A stretch of DNA of 64,000 nucleotides from Nocardia vinacea (GTDB lineage Bacteria > Actinomycetota > Actinomycetes > Mycobacteriales > Mycobacteriaceae), in assembly GCF_035920345.1 (NCBI RefSeq), contig NZ_CP109149.1:124001-188000 (forward strand), written 5' to 3'. How positions within the stretch are numbered: the stretch's first letter is position 1; each line of letters starts with the position of its first letter. Both the position numbers and the translations under genes were made by a program. Shown piece after piece: positions 59,274 through 64,000 of the stretch. The notes beneath the pieces are model-generated. The model did no database searches. It was not told where the DNA came from and was given only the letters and a program-made list of their open reading frames with translations.

Positions 59274-59530
59274 GAACTGAGGGCCTTGTCCGCCGCGGTC
59301 TCGAGCCGATCCGCCACTGCGGCACACTTATTCGCCCAGTCCGACCAGCCGTTGGCGCTCCGCCGCATCGCAGCCGGGTTCTTGACCGAAAAATGCTCTA
59401 GCGCTATGCCCCTCAGCCGCGCGGGAAAGTACTGCGGAATATGCATCACCACTAGCGTCAGTCCTCTCGCGATCTCGACGACAAAGTCGGTACGGCCAGC
59501 CCCGTCGGGCCGGACGCGCTCCGACCACAT
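59270..59530 (-). CDS. Small helical protein, first gene of the giant-protein operon
   Basis: This 86-residue protein starts at ATG 59530, about 50 bases downstream of the promoter at 59564-59617. The end (AAMRRSANGWSDWANKCAAV, ADRLETAADKALSS) is a helix with a central Trp, similar in flavour to WXG100/EspC-type ESX substrates, though the WxG itself is absent. It is coupled by a 4-bp overlap to the next gene. Family is not proven. Confidence 0.55.
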   Translation of the reverse strand: MWSERVRPDGAGRTDFVVEIARGLTLVVMHIPQYFPARLRGIALEHFSVKNPAAMRRSANGWSDWANKCAAVADRLETAADKALSS

Positions 59531-59563
59531 AACTCAGCTCGGCGAAGCACCGAACTCCGTGAC

Positions 59564-59617
59564 TGTGAACCACGTTCGCAGTCATAGGATATGCATTTGC
59601 TAACGACGTTCGCAACT
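59564..59617 (-). promoter_or_regulatory. Promoter with two dyad operators (giant operon)
   Basis: On the minus strand: -35 TTGCGA (59610-59615), 18-bp spacer, -10 TATCCT (59586-59591). One dyad, GCGAAC-GTC-GTTAGC (59599-59613), overlaps the -35/spacer, and a second, GCGAAC-GTG-GTTCAC (59565-59579), lies around the expected transcription start. The same arrangement is at 62206-62260. Confidence 0.8.
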
Positions 59618-59789
59618 ATCCGGCCCGGGTGCTGATTTCTGGCGCGACGGGTGCATGACCGCTGAACCTGAGCCGCGCCGTCGAGATCGCGTCAGGACGG
59701 TCGAGTGCCTGACGGGATCTGTTTGCTGTGCTGAAAAGCTTGTCCGACAACGAGTTCGGGTCCGTTCCGATGTTTCGAGGAGGGTTCAG

Positions 59790-59867
59790 ATGGAGAAGGT
59801 CGCCTTCACCGAGGAAAAGGCGACCATGCTCGCCACGCTCTACAGCAAGGTGCTCGACTGGCGATGA
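59790..59867 (+). pseudogene. 5' stub of a class I SAM methyltransferase
   Basis: A strong ribosome-binding site (GAGGAGGG) precedes ATG 59790. The 25 codons read MEKVAFTEEKATMLATLYSK then VLDWR and stop. This matches the very start of LCM-type SAM methyltransferases (FTEEKETMLATLYGRALD). The rest of the gene is gone. Confidence 0.5.
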
Positions 59868-59958
59868 CCTGGCACATTCCGAGGTTGCGCGGGCTTGCCA
59901 CGATCGGCCGCTGGAGCTTCTGACCGCCTGCCAGAGCGGTCCGTAGCGGGAGCGAAGC

Positions 59959-60990
59959 ATGCCGCCGGGTTCGGAAGTCGCTGCCGCGCTGCGCCAAGTG
60001 CTCTACCGCCTCGAGGCGGCGTTCGGCAGCGCCGGTGCGAGCCTCAGCGGTACCGGACACCGGTTCGCGGATGCGGTGCGTGATGCTAGCCGCGCCTACC
60101 AGCTGTCCGATCAACAGATGCGTCGTATCTTCGACGAGAGGATCGTTCCGGAGCAGCTCGGTGGCGCATCGGGATCTGTCCGACGACCCGAGCTCGTTGT
60201 CGTTACCGGGCAACCCGCGTCCGGGAAGTCGACGGCCATCCGTGAGATCGCCGATTCCTTCCATGACCGCAACGCGGTCATTCTGATCGCCGACAACTAC
60301 ATGCCGTACCACCCGTGGTTTCACGAACTGCGGGCCCGCGACGACTTCACCGCCGGTGACCATATCTACCCGATTGCGGAAAAGTGGCTCGATATGGCCA
60401 TCGAGTACGTGATCGCCCTCCGCCGCAATGCCATTCTCGAAGAGGGAGTGGGCGATCTCACCCGCGCCACCGGCATCATCCGCCGCTTCGACCACAATGA
60501 CTACGGATCGCGAACCGAGGCGGTCGCCGTACGCCAAGAGCAGAGCCAGCTATCCAATCTCACCCGCTTTCTGGAGGAGCGCATGCGGCCCGGCACCGGT
60601 CGATACGTCCCCTCGAGGCGCAGAACGCGTGTTTCACCGGCTCCGCCGATCTGGTTCGTCTGTTCGAATCTCCCGGATCACTGGTATCGATGAACGGGCT
60701 TCGAGTGCGGTCGCACACCGATGTGCTGTTCGAGAACCACCGCCTGTCGTCGGGTGAATGGGCCAAGTCACCGCAGGGCTCGGAAGCCATGGAGCAGGAG
60801 CGCAATCGGCCGCTGACGCCCGTGGAGCAGCGTGCCTACGCCGACCAGATGCAGGATTTGCGCGACGGCATCGCCGCAGGCCGACAGCTGCGACCTAACG
60901 ACGAGCACATCTGGGTGCGCTTGTCCAGGGAGGCCGATGAGCTCGAAGCCCTGGCCAGCCCTTGCTCCGGCCCGGGCCATCCGGCGGTCC
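59959..60990 (+). pseudogene. Zeta-toxin-like kinase, frameshifted (copy 1)
   Basis: This is a zeta-toxin-type P-loop kinase. The N-terminal helix DERIVPEQLGG precedes Walker A as VVVTGQPASGKSTAIREI. AVILIADNYMPYHPWFHELR carries the substrate Asp, and RRNAILEEGVGDLTRATGII follows. ATG 59959 has GGGAG before it. Near 60605 the frame shifts: the open frame ends in PSRRRTRVSPAPP, while the other frame continues PLEAQNACFTGSADLVRLFE, MNGLRVRSHTDVLFENHRLS to the normal end. Zeta kinases phosphorylate UDP-sugars and act as toxins. No epsilon-type antitoxin was found next to it. Confidence 0.75.
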
Positions 60991-61005
60991 GTCATAATGG
61001 CCTGC

Positions 61006-61822
61006 ATGACCGCAGCAGCCGAGCTGCCCCCGCAGTGGGAGCGTGTGCTGCGCTACGAGGCCGCGGTCGACATCGTCACGAGCTTGATGGCGCAGTGCAC
61101 CGCAGTCGAGTGGCTGGCCGAGCGCGCCGACGAGGTTGTCGTGCGACAGAATATGCGTTCTTTGCGCCGGGCATATCTCGCCGAGCTGTCCGAGCTCGAC
61201 CCTCGGAACACCACGGCCGTGGCCAGGGTAATTCGCGGCTATGGCACAACACTGGCGGGGAAGGTCGAAGCACCACGGCTGCACCTGCCTTCCTGGAACG
61301 AACCAGCCGCCTGTCGACTCGACCGCGCGGCGCACGCGGCGGTATTCCGGGATCGGATCGCGCCGGAGACCCTCAGCACGCCACACCCTCGCGAGCGACC
61401 GATGGCGGTGATCCTCACCGGCCCACCCGGATCCGGAAAGACCACCGCGCTCCGCTGCCGGTATCACAGCTGGGACGATGCCGCCCCGGTGCTGATCGAT
61501 CCCGGTATCTACCCCGCATTTCACCCGCGCAGCTGGGATCTCGTCCGCGCCGACGATGCGCGCGCCGGCGCTGCCGTCGAGGCAGATGCGCTGGAGTGGG
61601 CCGCCATGGCGGTCGACTACACGATTGGCCACCGCAATGATGTGCTGCTCGCAGTCGGGGAGCAGACGCCCAGGCGACGCGGACGCCTACGCCGCCAGTT
61701 TCCGGAATGCCGGCTACCGAGTGGAGAGAGAGGCATTGGCGGTCCCTGAGCCGGTCAGCGATCATGCGCTCACGTTCCGCTACTACTGCCGCCGCGGCAA
61801 CTGGCCAGTGCTGAACGTGTAG
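61006..61822 (+). pseudogene. Zeta-toxin-like kinase, frameshifted (copy 2)
   Basis: ATG 61006 starts a protein with a helical front (QWERVLRYEAAVDIVTSLMA), then RDRIAPETLS, Walker A MAVILTGPPGSGKTTALRC and APVLIDPGIYPAFHPRSWDL. Near 61665 the frame breaks: the open frame ends at 61749, whereas the other frame gives PGDADAYAASFRNAGYRVER, EALAVPEPVSDHAL, a zeta-type end, up to 61822. It shares the zeta layout with copy 1 but is not closely similar. Both are decayed. Confidence 0.72.
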
Positions 61823-62205
61823 GAGCACCGCCTGGGTGGATCGTGCTCGAGTAAGCCCGCGCACGCCGACCACCGTTGCCGGTGGACGGTCCTCGGCGTA
61901 ATTGCGTTTGCCTCGGTAGTCGCGTGCATCTCGCGAGCCTTGATCAGCTGGAGTTCGGGTGAGGCCAGCGGGTCAGTGCCGACGCGGCAACGCGCTCAGG
62001 CGGATTGCACTCCTTCGCCAGCGCCTTGGCTGATGGGGTCGGCCGGCATCTCGTCGCGCGAATCATAAAGCGACTGCTCGGGAACCGGTCCGCGAAAGTC
62101 GCTCCGCCTCAGGTCTCGATCGTGTGAAGCCCAAGCTCAGCCACCTGTGCAGCCGATTCGGGCCTCCGTCTGCGGAGCGGAAGTGAAGGTCAAGTGCCCA
62201 CGAAC
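61823..62205. other. Intergenic stretch upstream of the plus-strand operon
   Basis: No supported gene. A plus-strand tail at about 62010-62123 (ALADGVGRHLVARIIKRLLG) reads like a protein end but has no start. The stretch precedes the promoter at 62206. Confidence 0.35.
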
Positions 62206-62260
62206 AGTTGCAAACACTGTTAGCAAACAAGTATCGTGCGAATTGCGAACAATGTTCACA
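62206..62260 (+). promoter_or_regulatory. Promoter with two dyad operators (membrane-protein operon)
   Basis: -35 TTGCAA (62208-62213), 18-bp spacer, -10 TATCGT (62232-62237). Dyads: GCAAAC-ACT-GTTAGC (62210-62224) and GCGAAC-AAT-GTTCAC (62245-62259). A good ribosome-binding site (AGGAGG, 62263-62268) follows just downstream. It is the twin of 59564-59617. Confidence 0.82.
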
Positions 62261-62273
62261 ATAGGAGGTCTTG

Positions 62274-62483
62274 GTGGGCTGTTGTCGACGATCCATGGTC
62301 GTCGTGGGAGGAGCCGGTTCCACTCACCTGGCCGTGCCCGCGGAGGCGCTCAGCCGCTGCGTCGTGGTCGATCCGCTCGGGCTGAGTTCGTGCGGAATGT
62401 CCGAACTGACTTGGTGGCCACGGAGCCGCAGGTGTTCTGAACCGGGTTCGCCTGGTCCACGACCTCTGGGTGGGCATCGATGA
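62274..62483 (+). CDS. Small hypothetical protein, first gene of the plus operon
   Basis: This 69-residue protein starts at GTG 62274, five bases after AGGAGG. It overlaps the next gene by ATGA (62480-62483), so the two are coupled. The text (MVVVGGAGSTHLAVPAEALS, CVVVDPLGLSSCGMSELTWW) has no recognised family. It is the first cistron behind the shared promoter. Confidence 0.6.
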   Translation: MGCCRRSMVVVGGAGSTHLAVPAEALSRCVVVDPLGLSSCGMSELTWWPRSRRCSEPGSPGPRPLGGHR

Positions 62484-63124
62484 GGTCGTGGATTTCGCGG
62501 TGCCGGCTTTCGTTGCCGACGTGGGAGTCGGTGTTGACGGCCCTTGCCGAGTGGCACCCCAGCATGCTCAGCCGACAGATTCCGGCGTGGGTTCGCGCCT
62601 CGCGGCGGCGGACCAGGATCGTGTGGTTCATCGTTTTGGCCTTCGTGCTGGTTGTTTGGCCCGGCTTACTCGGCGCGGTCGCCATGGCGCAAATCGATAC
62701 TGTGTCGGACGGACCGCCCGGGATCGCAGGAGTGGGCTGGATGAATGGTCTGCCGCCAGAGGAGACCGGTCTGCCGCCAGAGGATCGGGGGGCTCCGCAA
62801 GAAGTAACCGGTGAGCAAGGTTTGAGTGACCTCGGTTTGACTCCAGGAGATGTGGACACTGGCTCGTCGGATTCGACAACGCCATCCAACCCACTGGCGC
62901 CGCCTCCGCAGACGGGACAACCGGCAGCCGGTTCGGCGCCCCCTCCGAGTCAATCGGTTGTAGCCCCCAGCGGCACGTCCGCAGCGCCCGCGGACAACGG
63001 GATGTCGCCGCGGGCGCCTGGCACTGACGGGGCCGTCGACTGTATCTTCCCGGACGGGGAGACTCAGAAGGTCCCGGTGGTGGCAGCTCTGGGACTCACT
63101 GCTCCCGTATCGATCGACATATAG
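62480..63124 (+). CDS. Single-pass membrane protein with Pro-rich outer region
   Basis: This 214-residue protein starts at ATG 62480 inside the previous gene's stop. A basic cytoplasmic part (WVRASRRRTR) is followed by one membrane span (IVWFIVLAFVLVVWPGLLGA, about residues 46-66) and a Pro/Ser/Thr-rich extracytoplasmic tail (PLAPPPQTGQPAAGSAPPPS), closing DCIFPDGETQKVPVVAALG. No family is recognised. The layout and position resemble accessory membrane proteins of actinobacterial conjugation operons. Confidence 0.65.
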   Translation: MRSWISRCRLSLPTWESVLTALAEWHPSMLSRQIPAWVRASRRRTRIVWFIVLAFVLVVWPGLLGAVAMAQIDTVSDGPPGIAGVGWMNGLPPEETGLPPEDRGAPQEVTGEQGLSDLGLTPGDVDTGSSDSTTPSNPLAPPPQTGQPAAGSAPPPSQSVVAPSGTSAAPADNGMSPRAPGTDGAVDCIFPDGETQKVPVVAALGLTAPVSIDI

Positions 63125-63137
63125 GACGCGGGCGGCG

Positions 63138-64000
63138 ATGGCGATCTGGATACGGCGGGTGCGGTTTCGGCGGCCGCCCGCCGTGGTGCCGCCGAGTGGA
63201 TGTGGTCGGAAGCTGGTATGGACGGTGAGAGGGCCTCAGGGCAGGCGTAGGTGCTCGTCGGTATTGGAGCCGGAGGAGTTCTGGAATCCGGAGCGGTGGC
63301 GGCCGGGTGCCGTGGCAGGACGCTGCTTCGTATGGATCAATTCCGGTCGGCGTCGGCGTCGGGTGGTCTGGATCTTGATTGCTGTTGTTGTGTTCCTGGC
63401 TATACCAGGGATCTTTGATGGAATGGCACGCGGGCAGACCGGGACTGGGGGCGGTGGCGGCTCCGGCATCGACGTACTCGATTGGATGGATATCCGGGAC
63501 TCCGAGGGTGTGCCGGCGACGAGTTATCAGATCTCGACAGATGATGGAGGCCTTTTTCACCCGGGCGACACGGTGAGATCTGCCGTGCTCAATTTGGAGG
63601 TCCAGATCTGGCTGTTCCTGCAGATTCCCGCGTGCGAGTTCGTGGGCTTTTCGGCTGGTTACGAATGGCTGGACCCGTTTCATCGTGCTTTGACCGGTGT
63701 TGCGGAGAATCTTACCAGGCAGGTTGCCACACCGCAGGTGCTTTTCACTGCGGCAGCGATAGGCTCTTTAATTGTTGCACTGTTCGTTGTGCGGGGCTAT
63801 TTTGCTCGGGCTACGACGCAGGTGTGTTTCATGCTGTTGGTGGCAGTGTTGGGTCCGGTATTTCTTGCGGAGCCTCTAGCCGAAGTGCTGGCTCCGAACG
63901 GTCTCCTGGCTCAAGGGCGTGATCTCGGTATCTCGGTGGCGGCCGGTCTCAACGGTGATGCTGACCCGAATCCGGCCGATCAGGTGGAAGTCATGCAGGC
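63138..64000 (+). CDS. Integral membrane protein, conjugation-like (partial)
   Basis: ATG 63138 starts 13 bp after the previous stop. The frame stays open to the window end, so the 3' part is missing. There is a basic N-terminal region (MAIWIRRVRFRRPP, SGRRRRR), one membrane span (VVWILIAVVVFLAIPGIF, about residues 73-90), an extracytoplasmic part (IDVLDWMDIRDSEGVPATSY), then a second membrane group (FTAAAIGSLIVALFVVRGYF, FMLLVAVLGPVFLAEPLAEV). The end, GRDLGISVAAGLNGDADPNP, resembles TrbL/VirB6-type conjugation proteins of actinobacteria. Type IV secretion is an inference. Confidence 0.6.
   Translation, partial: MAIWIRRVRFRRPPAVVPPSGCGRKLVWTVRGPQGRRRCSSVLEPEEFWNPERWRPGAVAGRCFVWINSGRRRRRVVWILIAVVVFLAIPGIFDGMARGQTGTGGGGGSGIDVLDWMDIRDSEGVPATSYQISTDDGGLFHPGDTVRSAVLNLEVQIWLFLQIPACEFVGFSAGYEWLDPFHRALTGVAENLTRQVATPQVLFTAAAIGSLIVALFVVRGYFARATTQVCFMLLVAVLGPVFLAEPLAEVLAPNGLLAQGRDLGISVAAGLNGDADPNPADQVEVMQ

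Noticed and set aside
58959..59327. Longer start (59327) for the small gene before the giant gene
   Set aside because: The extra codons run inside the upstream gene. The ATGA overlap at 59270-59273 supports the shorter start.
60832..61005. Upstream extension of zeta-like copy 2
   Set aside because: This part is the shadow of the end of zeta-like copy 1; similarity and start signal begin at 61006.
62210..62259. GAAC...GTTC dyads as LexA/SOS boxes
   Set aside because: The actinobacterial SOS box has a 4-bp spacer between GAAC and GTTC. Here the spacer is 3 bp at all four sites.

Overview
The window is high-GC DNA from an actinobacterium, most likely a Nocardia or a close relative of the Mycobacteriales. 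This is inferred from codon use, several TetR/ArsR regulators, a polyketide-exporter type ABC pair, IS21/IS256/IS110 remnants, and above all a CpnT-type WXG100-like giant gene. I saw no rRNA, tRNA or CRISPR array.

Layout. (1) 1-10.1 kb is a graveyard of nested mobile elements. An IS21 element (istA/istB) is split inside istA by a 3.85-kb element carrying two tyrosine recombinases of the Tn554 TnpA/TnpB kind, and removing that element restores the istA reading frame. An IS256-family transposase carrying a nonsense codon and a frameshift is itself split by an IS110-family element. (2) 10.1-24.9 kb is an accessory chromosomal-type region: two paralogous TetR genes plus a third stub, sharing one operator sequence; a TetR-ABC exporter operon; small enzymes and regulators; unknown proteins; an EEP-family membrane nuclease/phosphatase; and a cytochrome P450 with a frameshift. 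(3) 25.0-27.1 kb is a STAND-type ATPase with a C-terminal helix-turn-helix. (4) 28.2-58.7 kb (minus strand) is one uninterrupted reading frame of 10,168 codons. It starts with a WXG100/CpnT-like membrane head and ends in a prolyl oligopeptidase with an intact Ser-Asp-His triad. In between are anti-sigma-type ATPase domains, a sigma-like domain, four LuxR helix-turn-helix domains, a zincin-like module, a lipid/protein-kinase-like domain, an HD-like domain, a sugar-transferase-like segment, a TraB/EreA-like domain, a complete PP2C phosphatase and an MFS-type membrane domain. Several pieces are internal duplications. (5) 59.3-59.6 kb holds two small genes that probably form an operon with the giant gene. 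(6) 59.8-61.8 kb holds decayed genes: a methyltransferase stub and two frameshifted zeta-toxin-like genes. (7) 62.2-64.0 kb (plus strand) is the start of a second operon with conjugation-like membrane proteins, running off the window.

The strongest functional link I found is a promoter of about 55 bp, with two dyad operators, in near-identical form in front of the small-gene/giant-gene operon (minus strand, 59.6 kb) and in front of the membrane-protein operon (plus strand, 62.2 kb). This suggests the two divergent operons are controlled by one regulator as a single system: a giant exported polyvalent effector plus a membrane apparatus. Secretion, toxicity and regulation are inferences. The promoters, repeats, motifs and frames are read directly from the sequence.
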